60,642 bases of DNA from Parasulfuritortus cantonensis (lineage in GTDB: Bacteria > Pseudomonadota > Gammaproteobacteria > Burkholderiales > Thiobacillaceae), in NCBI RefSeq assembly GCF_004337445.1, contig NZ_SJZB01000039.1, positions 1 through 60,642 of the forward strand, given 5' to 3'. The position numbers were made by a program, and so were the translations under genes. Below the pieces are notes generated by a model. The model had not been told where the DNA came from. It saw only the letters and a list, made by a program, of their open reading frames with translations, and did no database searches. Every line of letters begins with the position of its first letter. Position 1 is the stretch's first letter. Shown here piece by piece: positions 9,688 through 17,468 of the stretch.

Positions 9688-10305
9688 TCAGCGCGCCGCC
9701 CGCCCGGCCAACATGGGGGCCAGCCCGGCCCAGACGTTTTCCAGCAGGCGCGGCTGCGCCTCGGCGGTCGGGTGCAGGCCGTCGGCCTGGAACAGTTCCG
9801 GCCGGGTGGCCAGGCCGTCGAGCAGGAACGGCACCAGGGCCAGGCGTTCGCGCTCGGCCAGGCGCGGATACAGGGCCCGGAACTCGCGCGCGTAGGCGAT
9901 GCCATAATTGGGCGGCAGCTGCATGCCCACCAGGAGGACGCGGGCGCCGGCCCGACGGGCCGCCGCGGCCATGGCCTTCAGGTTGGCCGCCGCGAGGTCG
10001 AGCGGCAGGCCGCGCAGGCCGTCGTTGGCGCCCAGTTCGAGGACGACGACGTCCGGGCGGTGGCGCGCCAGCACGGCGGCCAGGCGGGCCCGCCCGCCGG
10101 CGGTGGTCTCGCCGGAGACGCTGGCGTCGACCAGGCGCCAGGCCGGCGTGCGTTCGGCCAGGCGGCGTTCGAGCAGGGCGACCCAGCCGGACTGGCGCGG
10201 GATGCCGTAGGCGGCGGACAGGCTGTCGCCGTAGACCAGGACCGTCGACGCGGCCGCGGCCGGGACGGCGAGCAACAGGAACAGACAGGCGAACAGGATG
10301 CGCAT
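9688..10305 (-). CDS. tesA: SGNH/GDSL arylesterase, TesA-like lysophospholipase
   Basis: A 205-residue secreted esterase. A signal peptide (1-19) is followed directly by block I YGDSLSAAYG with the serine nucleophile, then SGETTAGG, block III GANDGLRG and block V DGLHP, the complete SGNH set. The family includes thioesterase I/protease I/lysophospholipase L1. The ATG at 10305 lies inside ATGCGCAT, which also holds the start of the divergent ABC gene. The divergent tesA/ybbA arrangement is the same as in enterobacteria. Confidence 0.93.
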   Translation of the reverse strand: MRILFACLFLLLAVPAAAASTVLVYGDSLSAAYGIPRQSGWVALLERRLAERTPAWRLVDASVSGETTAGGRARLAAVLARHRPDVVVLELGANDGLRGLPLDLAAANLKAMAAAARRAGARVLLVGMQLPPNYGIAYAREFRALYPRLAERERLALVPFLLDGLATRPELFQADGLHPTAEAQPRLLENVWAGLAPMLAGRAAR

Positions 10306-10957
10306 CGAAGTAGAGGACCTTGGCAAGAGCGTGTGGCTGGGCGAGGAACGCCTGGACATCCTCGCCGGCGTGTCGTTTACGGTCAACAGCGGGGAGACCG
10401 TCGCGGTGCTCGGCAGTTCCGGCTCCGGCAAGTCCACCCTGCTCGGCCTCCTGGCCGGCCTGGACACCCCGAGCACGGGCAGCGTGCGCGTCGACGGCAC
10501 CGACCTGTTCGGCCTCGACGAGGACGGCCGCGCCGCCCTGCGCGGGCGCGGCATGGGCTTCGTGTTCCAGGCCTTCCAGCTGCTGCCCGACCTGTCCGCC
10601 CTGGACAACGTCATGCTGCCCCTGGAACTGGCCGGCGCCGCGGACGCCCGCGAACGCGCCCGTGCCCAGCTGGCCCGGGTCGGCCTGGCCCGGCGCGAGC
10701 GGCATCGGCCCGGCCAGCTGTCCGGCGGCGAACAGCAGCGCGTCGCCCTGGCGCGCGCCTTCGCCGTGGCGCCGCGCCTGCTCCTCGCCGACGAGCCGAC
10801 CGGCAACCTGGACCCGCATACCGGCGCCCAGATCATCGACCTGATGCTGGACCTGAACCGGGAACAGGGCGCCACCCTCATCGTGGTCAGCCACGACCCG
10901 GCCCTGGCGGCGCGCTGCGGCCGCCAGCTGCGCCTGGAAGGCGGCCGCCTGGCATGA
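10298..10957 (+). CDS. ybbA: ABC transporter ATP-binding protein, YbbA (LolD-like)
   Basis: A 219-residue ATPase of the lipoprotein-release/macrolide export class. Walker A is GSSGSGKS (about 41-48), signature LSGGEQQR, Walker B LLLADEPTGNLD, and an H-loop in VVSHD. It is coupled by ATGA to the FtsX-type permease that follows. The ATG at 10298 is 8 bp before the first base of the divergent tesA coding sequence, so the two genes overlap at their 5' ends. The substrate is unproven. Confidence 0.93.
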   Translation: MRIEVEDLGKSVWLGEERLDILAGVSFTVNSGETVAVLGSSGSGKSTLLGLLAGLDTPSTGSVRVDGTDLFGLDEDGRAALRGRGMGFVFQAFQLLPDLSALDNVMLPLELAGAADARERARAQLARVGLARRERHRPGQLSGGEQQRVALARAFAVAPRLLLADEPTGNLDPHTGAQIIDLMLDLNREQGATLIVVSHDPALAARCGRQLRLEGGRLA

Positions 10958-13455
10958 CCGGCGCGCGCCTGAACGACCTCCGCCTGGCCCTGCGCCTGCT
11001 CGTCCGCGAGTGGCGCGGCGGCGAGGTGCGCATCCTGCTCGCGGTGGTCGCCCTGGCCGTCGCCAGCCTGACCGCGGTGGCCTTCGTGGCCGACCGGGTG
11101 CGCCTGTCCCTGGCCCAGGAGGCCGATGCCCTGCTCGCCGCCGACCTGGTGCTGAGCGGCGACCGGCCGCTCGACCCGGCCTTCCAGGCCGAGGCGCGCC
11201 GGCGCGGCCTGGCCGTGGCGCGCAGCGCGACCTTCCTGAGCATGGCGCAGGGTCCGTCCGGCGCGGTCCTGGCCGGCATCAAGGCGGCCAGCCCGGGCTA
11301 CCCGCTGCGTGGCCGCCTGCGCGTCGCCGACGCCCCCTACGGCCCGGACCGCCCCGCGACCGGTCTGCCCGGTCCCGGCCGGGCCTGGGTCGACGCCCGC
11401 CTGGCCACGGAGCTGCGCCTGCGCGTCGGCGACACGGTCCGGCTCGGCGCGCGCGACCTCGCGGTCACCGCCATCCTCAGCCACGAGAGCGAGCGCAGCG
11501 GCAACTTCATGGCCCTGGCGCCGCGCCTGCTCGTGGCCGAGGCCGACCTGGCCGGCACCGGCCTGGTCCAGGAAGGCAGCCGGATCGCCTGGCGCCTGTT
11601 CGTGGCCGGCCCGCCCGAGGCCCTGGCCGGGTTCCGGGCCTGGGCGACGCCCCGGCTCGGGCGCGGCCAGAAGCTCGAAGGCCTGGCCGACGCCCGCCCG
11701 GAACTGCGCCAGGTGCTCGACAAGGCGGAGCGCTACCTGGGCCTGGCGGCGCTCCTGGCCGTGGTCCTGGCGGCCGCCGCGGCGCAGATGATCCTGCGCC
11801 GCTACGCCCAGCGCCACTTCGACCAGTTCGCCCTGCTGCGCTGCTTCGGCGCCAGCCGGGCGCGCCTGATCCGCCTGTACCTGGCCCAGTTCGCCGGCCT
11901 CGGCCTCGCCGCCGGGCTGCTCGGCGGCGTGGCCGGCTTCCTGGTGCAATGGGGCCTGGCGGCGCTGCTCGCCGACGTCCTCCGGCTGGACCTGGCGGCA
12001 CCGTCCTGGCGGCCGTTCGGGCTCGGCCTCGGCGCCGGCCTCCTGATCGTCGTCGCCTTCGGCCTGCCGGCCATGCGCCGCCTGGCCGAGGTGCCGGCCC
12101 TGCGGGTGCTCCGGCGCGACCTCGGGCCGGCCCGCTCGCGCCAGGTCCTGGCCCAACTCCTGGCCCTAGCCGTGCTCGCCGGCCTGCTGGTCTGGCAGGC
12201 CGGCGACCTCCGCCTGGGCGCCATCGTGGTCGGCGGCCTGGTGGCGGCGGGACTGGCGGCCGGCCTGGCCATCCGCGCCCTGCTGGCGCCGCTCGCCTGG
12301 CTCGCCCACCGCCTGCCGCCGGCGCCCAGGCTGGGTCTGCTGGCCCTGCGCCGGCGCGGCTGGGAGACCACCCTGCAGGTCATGGCCCTGAGCCTGGGCC
12401 TGCTCGCCCTGCTCCTGCTCACCCTGGTGCGCGGCGACCTCCTGGCCGCCTGGCGCGACAAGATCCCGGCCGACGCCCCGAACCGGTTCGCCATCAACAT
12501 CCAGCCCGACCAAGTGGCGCCGATCCGGGCCTGGCTGGCCGGGCACGGCGTCCCCGACGCCGAGCTGTACCCCATGGTGCGCGGCCGCCTGACCGCCATC
12601 GCCGGCCGCCCGGTCGCCCCGGAGGCCTTTCCGGAGGAGCGCGCCCGCCACCTGGCCGAGCGCGAATTCAACCTGTCGGCCCTGGCCGCGCTACCGGCCG
12701 ACAACGTCGTCAGCGCCGGACGCTGGTGGCAGGCGGGGGCCCGCAATGTCTTCTCGGTCGAGGAAGGCATCGCCAAAACCCTGGGCATCCGGCTCGGCGA
12801 CCGCCTCGATTTCGACGCCGGCGGCCTGCCCCTGAGCGGCGTGGTGACCAGCCTGCGCAAGGTCGAGTGGGACAGCTTCCGGGTCAACTTCTTCGTGGTC
12901 GGCCCGCCCGGCAGCCTGGCCGGCCTGCCGGCCAGCTACATCACCGCCTTCCGGCTGGCGCCGGCGCGCGCCACGGTGCTGGCCGAGCTGGTGGCGGCCT
13001 GGCCGAACGTGACCGTGATCGACGTCGACGCGGTGATGACCGAGATGCGCACCCTGATGGACCGCATCAGTCTGGCGGTCCAGGTGGTGTTCCTGTTCAG
13101 CCTGGCGGTCGGCCTGCTGGTCATGGTCGCCGCCCTCTACGCCCGGCGCGACGAGCGCGCCCGCGAGATCGGCGTCTGGCGCGCCCTGGGGGCGAGTGCG
13201 CACACCGTGCGCATCGCCCTGGCGACCGAATTCGCCGCCCTCGGCCTGCTCAGCGGCGCGGTCGCCGCCGGCGCCGCCAGCGCCCTGGCCTGGCTGCTCG
13301 CCGAACGGGTGTTCGAACTGCCCCACGCGGCCGATCCGGCGGTCTGGCTGGCCGGCCTGGCGGTCGGCCTGGCGCTGGTCCTGGCGGTCGGCCTGGCGGC
13401 CAGCCGCGGCCTGGTCGCGGCGCCGCCCATGGCGGCCCTGCGCGACGCCGACTAG
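10954..13455 (+). CDS. ybbP: FtsX-family ABC permease, YbbP type
   Basis: An 833-residue inner-membrane permease. A first helix near residues 25-45 is followed by a large periplasmic domain, then two blocks of FtsX-type membrane segments (about 260-450 and 700-830). The second block contains the typical charged cytoplasmic stretch DERAREIGVWRALGAS. It works with YbbA and by synteny with tesA may handle envelope lipids or lipoproteins (inference). Its stop lies in a CTAG shared with the stop of the convergent HAD gene. Confidence 0.92.
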   Translation: MTGARLNDLRLALRLLVREWRGGEVRILLAVVALAVASLTAVAFVADRVRLSLAQEADALLAADLVLSGDRPLDPAFQAEARRRGLAVARSATFLSMAQGPSGAVLAGIKAASPGYPLRGRLRVADAPYGPDRPATGLPGPGRAWVDARLATELRLRVGDTVRLGARDLAVTAILSHESERSGNFMALAPRLLVAEADLAGTGLVQEGSRIAWRLFVAGPPEALAGFRAWATPRLGRGQKLEGLADARPELRQVLDKAERYLGLAALLAVVLAAAAAQMILRRYAQRHFDQFALLRCFGASRARLIRLYLAQFAGLGLAAGLLGGVAGFLVQWGLAALLADVLRLDLAAPSWRPFGLGLGAGLLIVVAFGLPAMRRLAEVPALRVLRRDLGPARSRQVLAQLLALAVLAGLLVWQAGDLRLGAIVVGGLVAAGLAAGLAIRALLAPLAWLAHRLPPAPRLGLLALRRRGWETTLQVMALSLGLLALLLLTLVRGDLLAAWRDKIPADAPNRFAINIQPDQVAPIRAWLAGHGVPDAELYPMVRGRLTAIAGRPVAPEAFPEERARHLAEREFNLSALAALPADNVVSAGRWWQAGARNVFSVEEGIAKTLGIRLGDRLDFDAGGLPLSGVVTSLRKVEWDSFRVNFFVVGPPGSLAGLPASYITAFRLAPARATVLAELVAAWPNVTVIDVDAVMTEMRTLMDRISLAVQVVFLFSLAVGLLVMVAALYARRDERAREIGVWRALGASAHTVRIALATEFAALGLLSGAVAAGAASALAWLLAERVFELPHAADPAVWLAGLAVGLALVLAVGLAASRGLVAAPPMAALRDAD

Positions 13456-14123
13456 CGGCGCAGGGAGATCACCGGCCAGGCGCGCCCCTCGGCATGCGCG
13501 CGCAGGGTCGGATCGGGGTCGACCGCGACCGGGTGGTGGACGCGCTCGAGCAGGGGCAGGTCGTTCAGGGAATCGCTGTAGAACCAGCTCTCGGCGACGT
13601 CGGACCAGGCCAGGCCGCGCGCCGCCAGCCATTCGTCGAGGCGGCGCACCTTGCCGTCGCGGAAGGACGGCAGGCCGGCGACCCGGCCGGTGAACTCGCC
13701 GCCGACCTGCTCGGGGTCGGTGGCGATGAGGTGCTCGACGCCGAGGTGGGCGGCGATCGGCGCGGTGACGAAGCTGTTGGTGGCGGTGACGATGACGCGC
13801 ACGTCGTCGCGGTGGCGGTCGAGCAGTGCCGGCGTGCCCGGCGCCACCATGGGCAGGATCTTGCTGCGCATGTATTCGGCGTGCCAGGCGTCGAGCTGGG
13901 CGCGCGGATGGCGCGCCAGCGGCTTGAGCTGGAAGTCGAGGAACTCGTGGATGTCCAGCGTGCCGGCCTTGTACTGGTCGTAGAACTGCTGGTTGCGCGC
14001 CTCGTACACCTCGCGGTCGAGGACGCCCTGCTCGATCAGGAACTGCGCCCACTCGAAGTCGGAATCGCCGGCCAGCAGCGTGTTGTCGAGGTCGAACAGG
14101 GCGAGGCGCATTTCCTTATCCAT
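13452..14123 (-). CDS. HAD-superfamily (subfamily IB) phosphatase
   Basis: A 223-residue cytoplasmic phosphohydrolase related to SerB/CicA. Motif I is LFDLDNTLL, motif II VTATNSFV, motif III a lysine region near GKVRRLDEW, and motif IV YSDSLNDLPLL, so the catalytic set is complete. The start is uncertain: ATG at 14123 or the in-frame ATG at 14111, which would begin MRLALFDLD as in many homologues but has an AAGG only two bases away. The substrate is unknown; phosphoserine or lysophospholipid-type substrates are known in the subfamily. Confidence 0.85.
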   Translation of the reverse strand: MDKEMRLALFDLDNTLLAGDSDFEWAQFLIEQGVLDREVYEARNQQFYDQYKAGTLDIHEFLDFQLKPLARHPRAQLDAWHAEYMRSKILPMVAPGTPALLDRHRDDVRVIVTATNSFVTAPIAAHLGVEHLIATDPEQVGGEFTGRVAGLPSFRDGKVRRLDEWLAARGLAWSDVAESWFYSDSLNDLPLLERVHHPVAVDPDPTLRAHAEGRAWPVISLRR

Positions 14124-14165
14124 CAGCAAACTCTAAAATGCCACGCAGTATATCCGAGGCCCGCC

Positions 14166-14828
14166 ATGAACCTGGTTTCCTCCCACATTCCCGCCGGCTG
14201 GGCGGTCGCCCTCTGGCTGTTGCTGGCCGGGCTGTTCGTCGTCATGTGGCGCCAGGCGGCCTGGCGCGTGCTGAAGGCGCCCGGCAACCTGAACGTCCTG
14301 CTCGGCGCCACCGTCGCCCTGCTCGGCCTCTGGCTGATCAAGGCCGGCGTCCGGCCCGGCCTCAACATCCACCTGCTCGGCGCCACCGCCCTGACCCTGA
14401 TGTTCCGGCCCTGGTTCGCCATCCTGGCCATGGCCCTGGTGATCGCCGGCCTGACCGTCCACAACGGCCAGTACGCGGCCTATCCCGCCAACGTACTGAT
14501 GATGGGCGTGCTGCCGGTCTCGATCAGCTGGGCGATCTACCGCCTGGTCGACCGCAAGCTGCCCAACCACGTGTTCATCTACATCTTCCTGAACTGTTTC
14601 TTCGGTGCCGGCATCACCATCGCCCTGGTCGGCATCGCCTCGACGCTGATGGCCGGTGCGCTGGGCATCTACAGCTTCAACTACCTGCTCGAAAACTACC
14701 TGCCCTTCTACCTGCTCATGGCCTGGGCCGAGGCCTTCGCCACCGGCATGGTCATGACCCTGCTGGTGGTCTACAAACCGGAGTGGGTCGCCACCTTCGA
14801 CGACCACCGCTACCTGGTTTCGAAGTAG
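14166..14828 (+). CDS. CbiM/NikM-like energy-coupling-factor membrane protein
   Basis: A 220-residue protein with about six membrane segments. The run PGLNIHLLG, LMFRPWFAILAMAL, PANVLMMGVLP and LPNHVFIYIF matches CbiM-type ECF permeases that take up cobalt or nickel. No ATPase or transmembrane partner gene is adjacent, and the CbiM N-terminal MHIP metal ligand is not present, so transport of a metal ion is uncertain. GAGG lies seven bases before the chosen ATG. The divergent HAD gene begins 42 bp away. Confidence 0.55.
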   Translation: MNLVSSHIPAGWAVALWLLLAGLFVVMWRQAAWRVLKAPGNLNVLLGATVALLGLWLIKAGVRPGLNIHLLGATALTLMFRPWFAILAMALVIAGLTVHNGQYAAYPANVLMMGVLPVSISWAIYRLVDRKLPNHVFIYIFLNCFFGAGITIALVGIASTLMAGALGIYSFNYLLENYLPFYLLMAWAEAFATGMVMTLLVVYKPEWVATFDDHRYLVSK

Positions 14829-14860
14829 CGGCCTGGGCGCCGGCGGGGCGCCCGCCCGGC

Positions 14861-14887
14861 TAAAGTTTCCCGGCCCGGTTCCGATAT
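14861..14887 (+). promoter_or_regulatory. sigma-28 (FliA) promoter of the chemotaxis operon
   Basis: TAAAGTTT at 14861-14868, an 11-base spacer, then TCCGATAT at 14880-14887. This matches the FliA consensus TAAAGTTT-N11-GCCGATAA in 14 of 16 positions and lies about 100 bp before cheV. It implies late flagellar-class expression of cheV-cheV-cheY-cheZ-cheA. Confidence 0.8.
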
Positions 14888-14989
14888 TGGGCGAGAATCG
14901 GGGGCATGGCCGCGACGCCCGGATGGAGGCGCGCCGCCATTCGAACCCCGGCTGACGAAACCAGAAGCTGACGGGTGAAGGAAGACAAC

Positions 14990-15931
14990 ATGTCGGATTT
15001 GCTGCGCCGTATCGACGCCCGCACCAAACTCGCCGGCGCGAACAAGTTGGAGATCCTGCTGTTCACGCTGGGCACCGACCTGAATACGCGACGCAAGGAA
15101 ACCTTCGGCATCAACGTGTTCAAGGTGCGCGAGGTGATGCGCATCCCGGAGATCACCCGGGCGCCCGAGATGCCGCCGGCGGTCGAGGGCATGGTCAGCC
15201 TGCGCGGGGTCCTGGTCCCGGTGGTCGACCTGGCCAAGTACATCGGCATCTCGACCGACACCCCGCCGGCGATCATGATCGTCACCGAATACAACGGCCA
15301 CACCCAGGGCTTCCTGGTCGGCGAGGTCGACACCATCCTGCGCCTGGACTGGTCCGAGATGCGCGTGCCGCCGGGCATGCTGACGGCGCGCATGGGCGGC
15401 CTGGTGACCGCGGTCACGGAATTGAAGGACAAGCGCCTGGTGATGATGCTGGACGTCGAGAAGATATTGTCCGAGACCACCAACTTCGACGACAGCCACC
15501 TGTTCACCAGCCTGGAGCCGCTGGCCAAGACCAACCGCACCATCCTCTATGCCGACGACTCCACCGTGGCGCGCAACCAGATCTCGCGCACCCTGGAGGC
15601 CCTCGGCGTGCACGGCATCGCCACCATCAACGGGCGCCAGGCCTGGGAGGAGCTGCAGAAGATCGCCGCCCAGTCCGAGGTGTCGGGCCGACCGGTCAAG
15701 GACTACATCCAGCTCGTCCTGACCGACGTCGAGATGCCCGAGATGGACGGCTACGTCCTGACCAAGCACATCAAGACCGACCCGCGCTTCGCCGGCGTGC
15801 CGGTGATCATGCATTCCTCGCTGTCCTCCGACGCCAACCGCAGCCTGGGCATCTCGGTCGGAGTGGACGAGTACGTACCCAAGTTCGAGCCGACCCGCCT
15901 GGCCGAAGTCCTGTCCCGCCTGCTGACCTGA
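14990..15931 (+). CDS. cheV: chemotaxis coupling protein CheV (first copy)
   Basis: A 313-residue cytoplasmic adaptor made of an N-terminal CheW domain (about 15-165, core VEGMVSLRGVLVPVVDL) and a C-terminal receiver domain (about 180-313, phosphoacceptor in LTDVEMPEMDGY, conserved K in VPKFEPT). CheV links receptors to CheA and can be phosphorylated by it. GAAGGAAG precedes the ATG. A longer start six codons upstream is less likely. It is followed after 10 bp by a second, related cheV. Confidence 0.93.
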   Translation: MSDLLRRIDARTKLAGANKLEILLFTLGTDLNTRRKETFGINVFKVREVMRIPEITRAPEMPPAVEGMVSLRGVLVPVVDLAKYIGISTDTPPAIMIVTEYNGHTQGFLVGEVDTILRLDWSEMRVPPGMLTARMGGLVTAVTELKDKRLVMMLDVEKILSETTNFDDSHLFTSLEPLAKTNRTILYADDSTVARNQISRTLEALGVHGIATINGRQAWEELQKIAAQSEVSGRPVKDYIQLVLTDVEMPEMDGYVLTKHIKTDPRFAGVPVIMHSSLSSDANRSLGISVGVDEYVPKFEPTRLAEVLSRLLT

Positions 15932-15941
15932 GGCCGCCGCC

Positions 15942-16880
15942 ATGAACCCACTGGACGCCCCGCAACTGCTCGATTCGATCGACGCCCGGACCAAGCTGGC
16001 CGGTTCCAACAAGATGGAACTGCTGCTGTTCACCATGGGTTCGCACGAGATATTCGGCATCAACGTGTTCAAGGTGCGCGAGGTTTCGCCCACCCCGCCC
16101 ATCACCCTGACGCCCAACATGCCCTACGGCGTCGAGGGGGTCATCTCGCTGCGCGGCAGCATCATCCCGGTCATCTCGCTGATCAAGTTCATCAAGGGCG
16201 AACCCGCCTCCGACAAGCTGGGCGGGACCATGATCGTCACCGAGTTCTCCCGCCACACCCAGGGCTTCCTGGTCGACGACGTCGACCGCATCATCCGGGT
16301 CGACTGGGACAAGGTGAAGCCGCCCGAGAACATGCTGGCCGGCCAGGACGGTCTGATCACCGCCATCACGGAACTGGACGACGGCCGCCTGGTGTCCATC
16401 CTGGACGTCGAACGGGTGCTTGCCGAGGTACTCGGCGAGAAAGTGGTGCCGACGCTGCCCAAGGTCGACCCGCAACTCAACCTGACGGTGTTCTTCGCCG
16501 ACGACTCCAGCGTCGCCCGCAAGGAGATCACCATGGTGCTGGACAAGCTCGGCATCAAGTACATCCAGGCCAACGACGGCCTGGAGGCCTGGACCAAGCT
16601 GCAGGGACTGGCCACGCGCGCGGCCGCGGAGGGCATCCCGGTGCGCAACCAGATCCAGCTCATCCTGGTCGACGCCGAGATGCCGGAGATGGACGGCTAC
16701 GTATTGACCCGCAACATCAAGTCCGACAACCGCTTCTCGGGCATCCCGGTCGTCATGCACTCGTCGCTGTCCTCGGAGGCCAACCGGACCATGGGCCAGC
16801 GGGTCGGCGTCGACGCCTACGTCGCCAAGTTCGATCCGGCGGTCCTGGCCGATACCTTGCTCGCCCTGCTGAAACGCTAG
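15942..16880 (+). CDS. cheV: chemotaxis coupling protein CheV (second copy)
   Basis: A 312-residue CheW-receiver protein parallel to its neighbour: both begin with IDARTKLAG, and both contain HTQGFLV and EMPEMDGYVLT. This copy lacks the short insert (TDLNTRRK) of the first one, and its CheW surface differs, suggesting a tandem duplication followed by specialisation for different receptors. The phosphoacceptor is the Asp in LVDAEMPEMDG, with the conserved Lys in VAKFDP. Confidence 0.93.
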   Translation: MNPLDAPQLLDSIDARTKLAGSNKMELLLFTMGSHEIFGINVFKVREVSPTPPITLTPNMPYGVEGVISLRGSIIPVISLIKFIKGEPASDKLGGTMIVTEFSRHTQGFLVDDVDRIIRVDWDKVKPPENMLAGQDGLITAITELDDGRLVSILDVERVLAEVLGEKVVPTLPKVDPQLNLTVFFADDSSVARKEITMVLDKLGIKYIQANDGLEAWTKLQGLATRAAAEGIPVRNQIQLILVDAEMPEMDGYVLTRNIKSDNRFSGIPVVMHSSLSSEANRTMGQRVGVDAYVAKFDPAVLADTLLALLKR

Positions 16881-16922
16881 TTACAATTCGGGCTATGGCA
16901 ACCCACATGTTCAAGGATCCGC

Positions 16923-17312
16923 ATGGCTGACAAGAACCTCAAATTCCTGGTGGTGGACGATTTCTCCACCATGCGCCGGATCGTGCGTAACCTGCTCAAG
17001 GAGCTGGGCTACACCAACGTCGACGAGGCCGAGGACGGCGCCGTGGCCCTACAGAAGCTCAAGGGCGGCGGCTTCCAGTTCGTCATCACCGACTGGAACA
17101 TGCCCAACATGACCGGTATCGAGCTGCTCAAGGCGGTGCGTGCCGATGCCGGCTACAACCGTCTGCCGGTCCTCATGGTCACCGCCGAGGCGAAGAAGGA
17201 GAACATCATCGAAGCGGCCCAGAGCGGGGCGTCCGGCTACATCGTCAAGCCCTTCACCGCCGCCACCCTGGAGGAAAAGATGAACAAGATTTTCGAAAAG
17301 TTCGGGATGTGA
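16923..17312 (+). CDS. cheY: chemotaxis response regulator CheY
   Basis: A 129-residue single-domain receiver. The acidic pair is in [10 protein letters not shown], the phosphoacceptor in ITDWNMPNM, the Thr in MVTAEAK, and the Lys in [13 protein letters not shown], all as in enterobacterial CheY, which binds FliM when phosphorylated. The last 38 bases (17275-17312) recur exactly at 17403-17440 in the gap before cheZ. Confidence 0.96.
   Translation: MADKNLKFLVVDDFSTMRRIVRNLLKELGYTNVDEAEDGAVALQKLKGGGFQFVITDWNMPNMTGIELLKAVRADAGYNRLPVLMVTAEAKKENIIEAAQSGASGYIVKPFTAATLEEKMNKIFEKFGM
17275..17312 (+). repeat. direct repeat, copy 1 (3' tail of cheY)
   Basis: 38 bp covering the last codons and stop of cheY; identical to 17403-17440. 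It begins at the A-run after GG. Copies are 128 bp apart, start to start. Confidence 0.97.
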
Positions 17313-17314
17313 CG

Positions 17315-17440
17315 ATGGCCATGCTTAGCACCCACCTTCATCTTTCGGCGCAGGCTCATATCGGCGCAGCCGATGTGAAGCCGCTTGGCGGCGGCCGCAG
17401 CCAAAAGATGAACAAGATTTTCGAAAAGTTCGGGATGTGA
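17315..17440 (+). CDS. 41-codon open frame ending in a copy of the CheY tail
   Basis: An ATG two bases after the cheY stop opens a frame of 41 residues beginning MAMLSTHLHLSAQAH and ending, in register, with the same eleven residues as CheY ([11 protein letters not shown]). It lies in the repeat-bearing gap before cheZ. There is no clear ribosome site of its own, although stop-to-start spacing would allow reinitiation. It may be a chance frame produced by the duplication; the in-frame join to the CheY tail makes it worth noting. Confidence 0.3.
   Translation: MAMLSTHLHLSAQAHIGAADVKPLGGGRSQKMNKIFEKFGM
17345..17376 (+). repeat. intergenic element A (cheY-cheZ gap)
   Basis: TCGGCGCAGGCTCAT, 12 bases, then GATGT. 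It shares 13 of 15 bases and the trailing GATGT with the element in the cheZ-cheA gap (18257-18289). A hairpin ATCGGC-GCA-GCCGAT lies inside. Confidence 0.6.
17403..17440 (+). repeat. direct repeat, copy 2 (duplicate cheY tail)
   Basis: Exact 38-bp copy of 17275-17312, preceded by CC instead of GG and followed by the ribosome site of cheZ. Confidence 0.97.
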
Positions 17441-17468
17441 GACGGGGCGGACGACAGGAGACACACTC

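Noticed and set aside
9688..12156. Long minus-strand frame extending tesA upstream to 822 codons
   Set aside because: Only the last 205 codons are TesA with a normal signal peptide; the upstream part is antisense to ybbA and ybbP.
14930..14955. ATTCGAACCCC, resembling a tRNA T-arm read on the minus strand
   Set aside because: Neither the T-stem pairing nor an acceptor stem, anticodon arm or CCA context can be formed; it lies in the cheV leader.
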